From Pseudomonas sp. MAG733B (GTDB lineage Bacteria; Pseudomonadota; Gammaproteobacteria; Pseudomonadales; Pseudomonadaceae), in NCBI RefSeq assembly GCF_036884845.1, contig NZ_CP145732.1, forward strand, positions 6,356,501 through 6,420,500: a stretch of DNA of 64,000 nucleotides, given 5' to 3'. The notes under the pieces were generated by a model that saw only the letters and a program-made list of their open reading frames with translations, did not search any database and was not told where the DNA came from. Both the position numbers and the translations under genes were made by a program. Position 1 is the stretch's first letter. Each line of letters opens with the position of its first letter. Positions 40,876 to 49,000 of the stretch are shown here, one piece after another.

Positions 40876-42037
40876 AAGCAGTGCGACACAAATAGTCAGC
40901 CAATCGAACCAGCATCGCATCACAACCACTCAACTGCTCCAACGAAACAAACTCATCAGGCCTGTGCCCTTGATCCATGCTGCCCGGCCCACACACCACC
41001 GTGGGAATCCCGGCCTGATCAAACAACCCGCCCTCGGTGCCAAACGCGACCGTGCCAAACGCTGAAGAATTGCTCAACAGCGCCAGCAGCCGCGCCGCTT
41101 CACTCTCGGGCGGTGTCGCCAATCCGGGGTAAGCGCTCAGCGGCCGCAGACGAATGTCAGTGTCCGCCTGCACCGCACGCATCTTGGGCAACAGGTTTTC
41201 CTGAGCAAAGACCTGCAACTGATCCGCCACCTCTTGGGCATCGAAGTCCGGCAGTGCCCTGACCTCGAAATCGAACTCACATTCAGCGGGAACAATATTC
41301 AGCGCCCGGCCACCTTTGATCACCCCCGTTTGCACCGTCGAAAACGGCGGATCAAAACGCGAGTCATGGTGATCGGGATGCGCGAGTTGTTCACCGATCA
41401 CGCCGAGCCGGCCAATCAGTTGCGCGGCATATTCAATGGCGTTCACCCCATAAGGCGCATACGCCGAATGGCACGCCGCACCGCGCACCTCACAACGCAT
41501 CGCAAGTTTGCCTTTGTGACCGAGCACAGGCTTGAGTTCTGTCGGTTCGCCGATCAGGCACAGTCGGGGCTTGAATGGCCGCTTCTCCAGCTCGGCCAGC
41601 ATCGGCCTGACACCCAGGCAGCCGATTTCTTCATCGTAGGAAAAGGCCAGGTGCACCGGGGTCAAAAGCGGACGCTGCACGAAGGTCGGCACCGCCGCGA
41701 GAACAGAGGCGATAAAGCCTTTCATGTCCGCAGTGCCACGGCCGTACAGGCGCCCATCCTTTTCCGTCATCTGGAACGGATCCACCGTCCAGGCTTGCCC
41801 GTCTACCGGCACCACATCGGTGTGCCCGGAAAGCACCACGCCACCGGATTTGAGCGGGCCGATGGTCGCGAACAGATTTGCCTTGGTCCCTTCTTCGTTG
41901 AATAACAGCTCGCTCTGAACGCCATGCTCGGCCAAATACGTCTCGATGAAACGAATCAGTTCAAGGTTGGAATCGCGGCTGACAGTCGCGAAACCGATCA
42001 GGCGTTCCAGCAGTTCGCGACTGGACGACTCACTCAT
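40874..42037 (-). CDS. argE: M20-family acetylornithine deacetylase-like hydrolase
   Basis: The 387-residue product is a two-zinc M20 peptidase-family enzyme of the ArgE type. Metal and catalytic residues appear in VVLSGHTDVVPVDGQAW near residue 70, YGRGTADMKGFIA near 95 and FSYDEEIGCLGVRPM near 130, followed by a dimerisation domain and a terminal GPGSMDQGHRPDEFV. It normally releases ornithine from N-acetylornithine, but pseudomonads usually recycle the acetyl group through ArgJ, so this copy may act on another N-acyl amino acid. It overlaps the upstream DUF1028 gene by eight bases, so the pair is co-translated. Confidence 0.88.
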   Translation of the reverse strand: MSESSSRELLERLIGFATVSRDSNLELIRFIETYLAEHGVQSELLFNEEGTKANLFATIGPLKSGGVVLSGHTDVVPVDGQAWTVDPFQMTEKDGRLYGRGTADMKGFIASVLAAVPTFVQRPLLTPVHLAFSYDEEIGCLGVRPMLAELEKRPFKPRLCLIGEPTELKPVLGHKGKLAMRCEVRGAACHSAYAPYGVNAIEYAAQLIGRLGVIGEQLAHPDHHDSRFDPPFSTVQTGVIKGGRALNIVPAECEFDFEVRALPDFDAQEVADQLQVFAQENLLPKMRAVQADTDIRLRPLSAYPGLATPPESEAARLLALLSNSSAFGTVAFGTEGGLFDQAGIPTVVCGPGSMDQGHRPDEFVSLEQLSGCDAMLVRLADYLCRTA

Positions 42038-42707
42038 CCCCCGGCACTCCGTAGCTCGGCGCCGTCGTCGGGTTGAGCGCGCGAGTCAGGTAGTCCTGCA
42101 TTTGTGGGCGATAGGCTTGCCAGAGGCCATCCAGCTGTCCGATGGGATCTTCCTCGGCCCAGTCGACCCGCAAGTCGATGATCGGCCAGGTGTGATCACC
42201 CACCACTTTCAGCGCGGCGGAATGCACCGGCCCCGCTTCGCCACCGGCCGCCATCGCCGCGTGCATGGCCGCCAGCAACCGGTCCGCCAACTGACCCGGC
42301 TCGGCCTCGAACGCCGCGACCATCGCTTCGATGACCCGCACGTCGCTGAGCAAATTACCCGCCGCGACACACTGCTCGCCCTTCACCGCGTTATGCACGC
42401 CCAACGACTCTTTGCCGCTGAACAGCGCAATCCGCCCTGACGCATCGATCACCGTGACCTGTCGGTACTGGCTCCAGCCATTGGACGTCAGTGCCTTGTC
42501 CAGCGCCGCGTCGGGCTCCAGATGCTGATGCTCCAGCAGGTCCAGAATCTGAGGCCCTAACGCCGGCAGCGTAATGTTCTGCGTAGAAACCGCACCCACA
42601 CCCGCCCGCGCCCAAGGGCAACGCGCACCGACCGCAATACTCGAAGAACTGATGGCAATACCGAGCTGCCCGGTTTCAGGGCAGCGTCCGATAATCGAGA
42701 ATGTCAT
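42030..42707 (-). CDS. DUF1028 family protein
   Basis: The 225-residue product starts MTFSIIGRCPETGQLGIAISSSSIAVGARCPWARAGVGAVSTQNIT, the strongly conserved beginning of DUF1028, which has an Ntn-hydrolase-like fold. A potential nucleophile near the N-terminus after processing is not evident. The C-terminal part (PIIDLRVDWAEEDPIGQLDGLWQAYRPQM) is also typical. DUF1028 genes often stand next to Rid-family and M20 or amine genes, as here, so an amidohydrolase role in the same pathway is plausible. Function is otherwise unknown. Confidence 0.9.
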   Translation of the reverse strand: MTFSIIGRCPETGQLGIAISSSSIAVGARCPWARAGVGAVSTQNITLPALGPQILDLLEHQHLEPDAALDKALTSNGWSQYRQVTVIDASGRIALFSGKESLGVHNAVKGEQCVAAGNLLSDVRVIEAMVAAFEAEPGQLADRLLAAMHAAMAAGGEAGPVHSAALKVVGDHTWPIIDLRVDWAEEDPIGQLDGLWQAYRPQMQDYLTRALNPTTAPSYGVPGDE

Positions 42708-42723
42708 GACTCACTCCTTAAAA

Positions 42724-42764
42724 TTCCAATGCACGCGCAACTGCATTCTGTGCATGCACTGGAA
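42724..42764. promoter_or_regulatory. Inverted repeat upstream of the DUF1028-deacetylase operon
   Basis: TTCCAATGCA (42724-42733) and TGCACTGGAA (42755-42764) are inverted copies matching at 9 of 10 positions and separated by 21 bases. It starts 17 bases before the DUF1028 ATG, an operator-like position. The binding protein is unknown. Confidence 0.4.
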
Positions 42765-42824
42765 AGGGAGAAAGCAGGTTTTTTGTGGCTACTGATGAGG
42801 AAAAAACTGGTCAGCCCCGCAGGC

Positions 42825-43184
42825 TTACTCAGGCGGGTCGATCTGATCCAGCACGCGATTGGCCGTGATCTCCGCCAGCATCACGCTGTTGGAAATACCC
42901 AGCAGGGCATTGCGGGATTCGCCGTCCAGGTGATCGACCAATTGATGGACCATCACATCGACCGAAGCCAGCGTCTCGACCAGATACACCACAAGGGTTT
43001 CGGTCGTGACCTCCGGGTCGACGGTAAACAGCGTGCTGACGGTGCGCGGCGTGGCTTTGATGTCGGCGGTCGAGGGGAAGTGAAAGTCGAGGGCGCGTTC
43101 GGCGGCCTCGTTGAGTTTTTTGGAGTCGGGTTCGTACGGGGATGCCGGATCTGTTTCCGGCGGATTTGGAGTTACCTTGAACAT
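42825..43184 (-). CDS. DUF6124 family protein
   Basis: The 119-residue product starts MFKVTPNPPETDPASPYEPDSKKLNEAAERALDFHF and continues with TLFTVDPEVTTETLVVYLVETLASVDVMVHQLVDHLDGESRNALLGISNSVMLAEITANRVLDQ. This is the Pseudomonas DUF6124 pattern: a variable proline-rich start, a VDP element and a helical segment. Function is unknown; these proteins are present in several copies per genome. It has a GAAGGGACG ribosome-binding region and a 200-base leader able to form a long stem-loop, suggesting post-transcriptional control. Confidence 0.88.
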   Translation of the reverse strand: MFKVTPNPPETDPASPYEPDSKKLNEAAERALDFHFPSTADIKATPRTVSTLFTVDPEVTTETLVVYLVETLASVDVMVHQLVDHLDGESRNALLGISNSVMLAEITANRVLDQIDPPE

Positions 43185-43401
43185 AGTTGCGTCCCTTCTT
43201 TAGTAGGGCTGCATCCATCTCGCGACTAAACGAAGGGGTGGCAGCCGTGCGCAAGTTAGTCGACCGGCAAGGAACGAAAAAATCCGGCGCGTCCGAGGAC
43301 GCCATGCGCACAGCTGCCATAAAGTGCAGGCGATACCTGACTGATGACACTCGTGCGACCGTATTCCTTAGCCGGGCGACTAAACCCGATCACTGATGAG
43401 C
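43185..43401 (-). promoter_or_regulatory. Structured leader RNA of the DUF6124 gene
   Basis: On the minus strand, GGCAGCTGTGCGCA (43318-43305) pairs over 14 bases with TGCGCACGGCTGCC (43253-43240), with one U-G pair. Inside this stem a perfect hairpin GCGTC-CTCG-GACGC (43289-43302) and a CCGG/CCGG pair can form. Upstream, TTAGTC-GCCC-GGCTAA makes another hairpin, and TTTAGTCGC occurs both there and again just before the ribosome-binding site. The arrangement resembles a cis-regulatory RNA; promoter position and ligand are unknown. Confidence 0.5.
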
Positions 43402-43522
43402 AGTGACACGAATCAAGTTACCGATGGCCTCCAAAGCGCACAAGCCGGCGGATTCTGGCGTACCTGTAGGCAACGGCGCAAGGTCTTGTAGCTTGCAGGA
43501 AGTATCCTTAAACGCCTTTAAA
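43390..43522 (-). other. Possible truncated small reading frame before the DUF6124 leader
   Basis: A minus-strand frame from the edge of a REPIN to TGA at 43390 reads KAFKDTSCKLQDLAPLP and ends IGNLIRVTAHQ, with codon use like real Pseudomonas genes. No ATG or GTG with a ribosome-binding site precedes it; the only in-frame starts fall inside the REPIN. It may be the remaining 3' part of a small gene interrupted by the repeat, or conserved non-coding DNA. Confidence 0.25.
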
Positions 43523-43545
43523 CACGGGCCCTCCGCCGATAAAAC

Positions 43546-43661
43546 CTGTAGGAGCGAGCCTGCTCGCGAAAGGCACAAAGACGCCGCCGCGCATCTGGTT
43601 TTACGCGTTATCGTTTACCACCATCGTCGGAACGCCGCCCGGAGCAGGCTCGCTCCTACAG
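43546..43661. repeat. REPIN near the hrpB stop
   Basis: CTGTAGGAGCGAGCCTGCTCG and its inverted copy GAGCAGGCTCGCTCCTACAG flank a longer core of about 75 bases. It lies 11 bases past the hrpB stop. Confidence 0.88.
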
Positions 43662-43671
43662 GGGACGTGGT

Positions 43672-46188
43672 TTACTTGCGCGGTTTGATGCGTGCCGTGG
43701 CTTCGGCCACCAACGGATCATCCGGCCAATAGTGTTTCGGATACCGCCCCTTCAAATCCTTCTTCACCTCGGCGTACGTGCTGCGCCAGAAGTTCGCCAA
43801 ATCCTGGGTCACCTGCACCGGCCGCCGCGCCGGGGACAGCAAGTGCAGCTTGACCACTTGCCGGCCACCGGCGATGCGCGGGGTTTCGGCCAGGCCGAAC
43901 AACTCCTGCAAGCGCACCGCGAGGATCGGTGGCTGCTCGCTGTAATCCAAACGAATCGAAGAGCCCGACGGCACGCTCAAATGGTGCGGCGCCAACTCGT
44001 CGAGCCGTTGCGGCAGCGGCCATGGCAGCAGGTTGTGGACGATGCTCGACAGGTCGAGGTTGGCGAAGTGGCTGAGCCGCGAGACCTTGCCCAGGTACGG
44101 CATCAACCAGTGTTCAAGGCTTTTTAGCAGCGCAGCGTCGCTGACGTCCGGCCATTCGCTCTCGCCCTTGCCGGCCAGATCCAGCTGGCGCAACAACGCC
44201 ACCCGCGCCTGCCACTGGCGCAGCTCCGGCGTCCACGGCAACAGCTCCAGGCCTTTGCGTCGCACCAGATTCACCAACGCCTGACTGCGAGCGGTTTCGT
44301 CGAGACCGGTCAGCGGTTCGCGGCTGAGGATCAGCTCGCCGACCTTGCGCTGACGCTCGGCACGCAACACGCCTTCGCGTTCGTCCCAATCCAGTTGATC
44401 GACGCAGCGCACCTGCTCCGCCAACACCGAATCGAACAGCGCCGGATCAAAATCCGCCGCCAGATAAATCCGTTCTTCGCGCTGTCCCTGACGACTGCCG
44501 AGGTCGGCGATCACCAGCCACGGCTGCTTCATCAAACTGTCCGCCTCGGCGAACAACGCAGCGCGACCGTTGGCCAAGCGATATTCGGCGCCACCGGCAC
44601 GACGTTGCTGAGCGACGCGATCCGGATAAGCCAACGCCAGCAACGCGCCGAGCCAGCGCGGATGGTCGGGATCGCTGACCGGTTCCGACGCCTTGCCACG
44701 CAAATAACCGCGATACTGCCGCGCCAGTTGCCGGGCTCGCTGCACTCCGCCCTGCGCGCCGCGCGCGGCCCGTTCTTCGCCAGACAACAACACCAGCCGA
44801 CTGTGCAGATCCGCGCCAGCGCCGCGCAAAATATCGCGTTCGCCGAGCAACGCCGCGACATCGCAAGCCATGTCCGCCAACCCCAGCGCCTGGCCGCGCA
44901 ACAACAAATGGCCGATGCGTGGATGCGCCGGCAATTCGGCCATGGCCTGACCGTGGCGGGTCAGCGCTTCGCCTTCGAGGGCGCCCAAGCGTTCGAGCAA
45001 ATCCTGCGCTTGTGCATACGCGGCGGCGGGCGGCACGTCGAGCCACACCAGTTGCCCGGGCGTTACGCCCCAACGTCCGAGTTGCAAGGCCAGCCCGGCC
45101 AAGTCCGCCGAAAGAATTTCCGCGCTGCCGTACGCCGCCAATTGTTCGTGCTGATCCTGCGACCACAAGCGATAACACACGCCCGGTTCCAGTCGCCCGG
45201 CCCGGCCCGCTCGCTGCGTGGCGCTGGCTTTGGAAATACGCTGCGTGTCGAGGCGGGTCATGCCGCTGCCGGGGTCGAAACGCGGCACCCGCGCCAGCCC
45301 GGCATCGATCACCACGCGCACGCCGTCGATGGTCAGGCTGGTCTCGGCGATGTTGGTGGCCAGCACCACTTTGCGTTTGCCCGCTGGCGCCGGATCGATC
45401 GCCGCACGTTGCGCGGCGAGGTCCAGTTCACCGTGCAACGGGCAGAGCAAAATCTGTGTGCTATCGCCCAGTGCATCGGCCAGTTGTTGATGCACACGCC
45501 GAATTTCCGCCTGCCCCGGCAGGAACACCAGCACGCTGCCGGTTTCGTCGTTCAGGGCTTCAAGGATGGTTTGCACCAAGCGTGGTTCGATGAATTCACC
45601 GGGCTGAAATGGTCGGCCCCAGCGCATCGCCACCGGGTACATGCGGCCTTCGCTGCGCAAAATCGGCGCGTCGTCGAGCAACCCAGCCAAGCGTTCGCCT
45701 TCGAGAGTGGCCGACATCAACAGGATTTTAAGCGGCTGATCGTCGCGGAACAGCTCCCGGCCATTGAGGCTCAGGGCCAGCGCCAGATCGGCATCGAGGC
45801 TGCGTTCGTGGAATTCATCGAAGATCAGCAGCCCCACGCCGTCCAGTGCCGGGTCATCCTGCAAGCGCCGAGTGAGAATGCCTTCGGTGACCACTTCGAT
45901 ACGGGTGTTGGGGCCAACCTTGCTGTCGAGACGAATGCGATAACCCACGGTTTCGCCAACCTTCTCGCCCAACTCACTGGCCAACCGCTCCGCCGCCGCC
46001 CGCGCCGCCAGGCGACGCGGCTCCAGCATCAGAATGGTCTGCCCGGCCAGCCACGGTTCATTGAGCAAGGCCAAAGGCACGCGGGTGGTTTTACCGGCAC
46101 CGGGCGGCGCTTCGAGCACGGCTTCGTGACGTGTAGCGAGGGCTTCACGCAGGGCGGGTAAAACTTCATCGATCGGCAAAGAAATCAT
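43672..46188 (-). CDS. hrpB: ATP-dependent helicase HrpB
   Basis: The 838-residue product is a DEAH-family (DExH) nucleic-acid helicase of the HrpB type, found across proteobacteria with no settled role. Motifs are Walker A EAPPGAGKTTRVPL near residue 26, Walker B LLIFDEFHERSLD near 122, SATLEGERL near 158, and the C-terminal helicase elements VVLATNIAETSLTIDGV and QRAGRAGRLEPGVCYRLW between 275 and 350. An HrpB-specific C-terminal domain follows (LELLPWTPELRQWQARV onward). Length agrees with E. coli HrpB (about 809-824). It is divergent from the small lipoprotein gene. Confidence 0.95.
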   Translation of the reverse strand: MISLPIDEVLPALREALATRHEAVLEAPPGAGKTTRVPLALLNEPWLAGQTILMLEPRRLAARAAAERLASELGEKVGETVGYRIRLDSKVGPNTRIEVVTEGILTRRLQDDPALDGVGLLIFDEFHERSLDADLALALSLNGRELFRDDQPLKILLMSATLEGERLAGLLDDAPILRSEGRMYPVAMRWGRPFQPGEFIEPRLVQTILEALNDETGSVLVFLPGQAEIRRVHQQLADALGDSTQILLCPLHGELDLAAQRAAIDPAPAGKRKVVLATNIAETSLTIDGVRVVIDAGLARVPRFDPGSGMTRLDTQRISKASATQRAGRAGRLEPGVCYRLWSQDQHEQLAAYGSAEILSADLAGLALQLGRWGVTPGQLVWLDVPPAAAYAQAQDLLERLGALEGEALTRHGQAMAELPAHPRIGHLLLRGQALGLADMACDVAALLGERDILRGAGADLHSRLVLLSGEERAARGAQGGVQRARQLARQYRGYLRGKASEPVSDPDHPRWLGALLALAYPDRVAQQRRAGGAEYRLANGRAALFAEADSLMKQPWLVIADLGSRQGQREERIYLAADFDPALFDSVLAEQVRCVDQLDWDEREGVLRAERQRKVGELILSREPLTGLDETARSQALVNLVRRKGLELLPWTPELRQWQARVALLRQLDLAGKGESEWPDVSDAALLKSLEHWLMPYLGKVSRLSHFANLDLSSIVHNLLPWPLPQRLDELAPHHLSVPSGSSIRLDYSEQPPILAVRLQELFGLAETPRIAGGRQVVKLHLLSPARRPVQVTQDLANFWRSTYAEVKKDLKGRYPKHYWPDDPLVAEATARIKPRK

Positions 46189-46297
46189 GCTGGCTCCAAA
46201 ACAGAGGGCCGAGTATAACGGCGAACTGCCGGGCGTTCGTCAGGGTCTTAATTAGTACCGACGACGTTTCGTTTCCAGATGATCCAGGAGATTTCAT

Positions 46298-46717
46298 ATG
46301 CGTATTCCCTTTCGCCTGATTGGCGGTGTTCTGGTTGCAACCTTGCTGACTCAACTGACCGCGTGCGGCTCGATTTTCTACCCGGACCGTCGTGGCCAGA
46401 TCGACGGCAAGATCGACCCGGCGATTGCCGTACTCGATGCCGTGGGCCTGCTGTTCTACATCGTTCCCGGCCTGATTGCGTTTGCCGTGGACTTCGCCAC
46501 CGGCGCGATTTATTTCGCACCGGGCGAGACAGCCCAGGTCTCCCCGGAAAAACTCCAGGAAGCCATCGGTGCCGACGGCAAGGTCGATAACCTCAAGTTG
46601 CAGACTATTCTGGAACGTGAAACGGGCCGCAGCCTGCCGCTGGACGATCCACGTTTGATCCAGCACAAAGGCAGCACTCAGCAACTGGCCCTGCTTGGCC
46701 TGCAACCCGCCGCGTAA
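46298..46717 (+). CDS. Small lipoprotein of the YceK/YidQ type
   Basis: The 139-residue product has a lipoprotein signal peptide ending in the lipobox LTAC followed by GS (cysteine near residue 23), so it is lipid-anchored. Downstream is a hydrophobic stretch AIAVLDAVGLLFYIVPGLIAFAVDFATGAIYF, which fits the YceK/YidQ-like small lipoproteins of unknown function. The rest (ETAQVSPEKLQEAIGADGKVDNLKLQTILERETGRSLPLDDPRL) is soluble. It lies 29 bases upstream of the CDF exporter gene, on the same strand. Confidence 0.82.
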   Translation: MRIPFRLIGGVLVATLLTQLTACGSIFYPDRRGQIDGKIDPAIAVLDAVGLLFYIVPGLIAFAVDFATGAIYFAPGETAQVSPEKLQEAIGADGKVDNLKLQTILERETGRSLPLDDPRLIQHKGSTQQLALLGLQPAA

Positions 46718-46746
46718 TCGGTGCACTTGAAGGAATAGCCGCACTC

Positions 46747-47652
46747 ATGATTTCCAGCTCCGAACACGCCCGCCTGCTGCGGCTGGCGACCCGTGCCTCG
46801 GTGGCGGTGGCCTGCACGCTGATCGTCGCCAAAGCCATCGCCTGGTGGTTGAGCGGCTCGGTGAGCATGCTCGCCGGGTTGACCGACTCGGCGCTCGACG
46901 GCGTGACTTCGCTGCTCAACCTGCTGGCGGTGCACTACGCGTTGCGCCCGGCTGATGATGATCATCGCTATGGACACGGCAAGGCCGAGTCGCTGGCCGG
47001 CATGGCGCAGGCGTTGTTCATCGGCGGCAGTGCGGTGCTGATTGCGTTGCAGGCGTTCGACCGGCTGAAGCATCCGGAACCGGTGGGCGCACCGTGGATC
47101 AGCATTGGCGTGATTGTCTTCTCGCTGGGCCTGACCCTGGCGTTGCTGATGTTGCAGCATCGGGTGGTCAAGGCCACGGGGTCCAACGCTGTGCGCGCCG
47201 ATTCGTTGCACTACCGCTCGGACATGCTGCTCAACGGCAGCATTCTGGTCGCGTTGGTGTTGACGGGGTTTGGCTGGCATCAGGTCGATGCGTGGTTCGG
47301 TTTGGGAATTGCCGCGTACATCCTCTGGAGCGCAGTAACGATCGCCCGGGAAAGTTTTGCGGTGTTGATGGACGAAGAACTGCCGCCGGATGTCAGCCAG
47401 CACATGCTGGAACTGGCTTGCAGCGTGCCGGGGGTTTTGGGCGCACATGACCTGCGCACACGGATTTCCGGCAACCAGTGGTTTGTGCAATTGCATCTGG
47501 AATTGCCGGGGGAGCTGACCCTGTCAGTCGCCCACGGCATCAGCGATCAAGCCGCCGATGCCATTCACAGCGCCTATCCGCGAGCCGAAGTGCTGGTGCA
47601 CGCCGACCCGCAGGAAGTGGTGAAAGCCGCCAGGGCTCAGAAGCTGACCTGA
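46747..47652 (+). CDS. fieF: Cation diffusion facilitator, FieF (YiiP) type
   Basis: The 301-residue inner-membrane antiporter exports divalent metals (Zn2+, Fe2+, Cd2+ in E. coli FieF) in exchange for protons. The transport site residues appear as LTDSALDG in helix 2 (Asp-x3-Asp, near residues 45-49) and DSLHYRSD in helix 5 (His and Asp near 153-157), the DDHD type that marks YiiP. HRYGHGKAESLAG follows helix 2, and a C-terminal ferredoxin-like metal-sensing domain ends the protein. The 3' end overlaps the convergent DUF6515 gene by 16 bases. Confidence 0.94.
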   Translation: MISSSEHARLLRLATRASVAVACTLIVAKAIAWWLSGSVSMLAGLTDSALDGVTSLLNLLAVHYALRPADDDHRYGHGKAESLAGMAQALFIGGSAVLIALQAFDRLKHPEPVGAPWISIGVIVFSLGLTLALLMLQHRVVKATGSNAVRADSLHYRSDMLLNGSILVALVLTGFGWHQVDAWFGLGIAAYILWSAVTIARESFAVLMDEELPPDVSQHMLELACSVPGVLGAHDLRTRISGNQWFVQLHLELPGELTLSVAHGISDQAADAIHSAYPRAEVLVHADPQEVVKAARAQKLT

Positions 47653-48719
47653 TAACCGCGACTGCTCAGGCAGTTGCCCTGGGCCTGGCGATAGTTCTGC
47701 ACCACCGAAGGGTCCGGTTGATAGGTCGCGGTTCGCGGGTCGAAACCACTCTGCTGCACCGCGTATTGATAGCACTCGTAACCGTCCTGATTGACCTGTT
47801 CCTGAGACTGGCCGTTGGCCGGATACGCTTCTACGTCATAACCGCCGCTGGCGGATTGCGCCGGCTGTTGCGGTTGCAGGCTGCCCACCGGCGGCTCGAC
47901 CACGACGTAATCCTGAGTGTTTTCCTGATAGGCGTAATACGAGCCCGCCGCCAGGAACAACACCGACCCGCCGATCAAGACTTGCTCGGCGTAATCCGGC
48001 AAGTAGCGAACCCGAATCCCGCGTGGTGGTTCGACCACCACATAACGTGGGCCCAGCGGGCGATACCAGTAACCGCCGGAATAGAAATAATCCATGCCTC
48101 GGTAAGGCACGCGGTACTCACGGCCCGGGAAGCGGTCGATCACATGCCCCGGCCGGTACTGCGGGCCAGGCCCCCAGCCATTGCCGTGGCCGCTCGGACG
48201 ACCTTGCCACTGGTTGTTGCCATTGGACGACGGTGCGCCGATGTAGCCATTCCAGTGCTGATTGGGGTCATTGCGTCGCGGTTGGTCCTGATAGTAACCA
48301 CGCCGCGGCTCCTGAGTTTGCTGCACAGCGTCCGGTCGAGGCTGAATCGGCAGGTCATTGGCCGGCAGCTGCGGTGGCGGAGGTGGTGAGCGCACCCGAC
48401 TGTTGTAGTCTGGCGGTGGACGGTTCTGCGATTGGCCGTTGTTCTGGTTTTGGTTCTGGCCGTTGTGCTCGAACTGGCGGCTGTTGTCGCCACGAATGAC
48501 GTCGTTGTTCTGCGGACGCGGCTGATTCTGTTGCTGGCCGTTCTGCGGGCGCGGCTGATTGTTACCGCCATGCCCCTGATTATTGTTGCCCTGATGACCA
48601 CCGTCGCCGTGCGGCCCACCGTCGGGGCCACGGTTCTGCGGCTCGTCGGCCAGCGATTGCGCAGTGACACTGACACACAGCAAACCAACACCGGCCAAAC
48701 GCCAGATGCGCGACTTCAT
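47637..48719 (-). CDS. DUF6515 exported protein with Asn/Gln-rich region
   Basis: The 360-residue product has a signal peptide (MKSRIWRLAGVGLLCVSVTAQSLA, ATG 48719 after GAGGAAAAGC). Next comes a low-complexity region of about 150 residues rich in N, Q, G, P, R and H (NNNQGHGGNNQPRPQNGQQQ). The family domain follows from about residue 185, with RVPYRGMDYFYSGGYWYRPLGPRYVVVEPP and a hydrophobic segment (VLIGGSVLFLAAGSYYAY). DUF6515 has no known function. The C-terminus YECYQYAVQQSGFDPR and NCLSSRGY includes two cysteines that could form a disulfide. Convergent with fieF, overlapping it by 16 bases. Confidence 0.87.
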   Translation of the reverse strand: MKSRIWRLAGVGLLCVSVTAQSLADEPQNRGPDGGPHGDGGHQGNNNQGHGGNNQPRPQNGQQQNQPRPQNNDVIRGDNSRQFEHNGQNQNQNNGQSQNRPPPDYNSRVRSPPPPPQLPANDLPIQPRPDAVQQTQEPRRGYYQDQPRRNDPNQHWNGYIGAPSSNGNNQWQGRPSGHGNGWGPGPQYRPGHVIDRFPGREYRVPYRGMDYFYSGGYWYRPLGPRYVVVEPPRGIRVRYLPDYAEQVLIGGSVLFLAAGSYYAYQENTQDYVVVEPPVGSLQPQQPAQSASGGYDVEAYPANGQSQEQVNQDGYECYQYAVQQSGFDPRTATYQPDPSVVQNYRQAQGNCLSSRGYQVSF

Positions 48720-48759
48720 GCTTTTCCTCACTGTGAGCTAGGACTGTTGGGGGCAAACT

Positions 48760-48860
48760 CTGTAGGAGCGAGCCTGCTCGCGATGGACTCAAGCTCAACG
48801 CATTTATCCAGAAAGCACGCGTCATCGTTAACGACCATCGCGAGCAGGCTCGCTCCTACA
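48760..48860. repeat. REPIN upstream of the DUF6515 gene
   Basis: CTGTAGGAGCGAGCCTGCTCGCG and its inverted copy CGCGAGCAGGCTCGCTCCTACA flank a 55-base core. It begins 41 bases upstream of the DUF6515 start, so the promoter is probably upstream of or within it. Confidence 0.9.
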
Positions 48861-48970
48861 TTTAAGCGAACTGCACATGTACGTAAGACTGGAAATGCAC
48901 AGGCCGGTTCTGCCACAGGTTATCAGTCGCGAAACTTATTTATTGAGGGGCGGCAGTAAATTACAGGCAA

Positions 48971-49000
48971 GAAAAAGGGGAGACCCGTCGGCCTCCCCTT
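48971..49000 (-). terminator. Rho-independent terminator without an evident gene
   Basis: On the minus strand AAGGGGAG and CTCCCCTT form an 8-bp stem, extended by further pairing, and are followed by a T-rich run (CCCCTTTTTC). There is no minus-strand coding gene upstream of it within the 286 bases before the divergent Lrp gene. Confidence 0.85.

Noticed and set aside
44395..46161. Plus-strand open frame of 588 codons opposite hrpB
   Set aside because: Shadow of hrpB; the composition is Arg/Gln/His-rich and no family pattern is seen.
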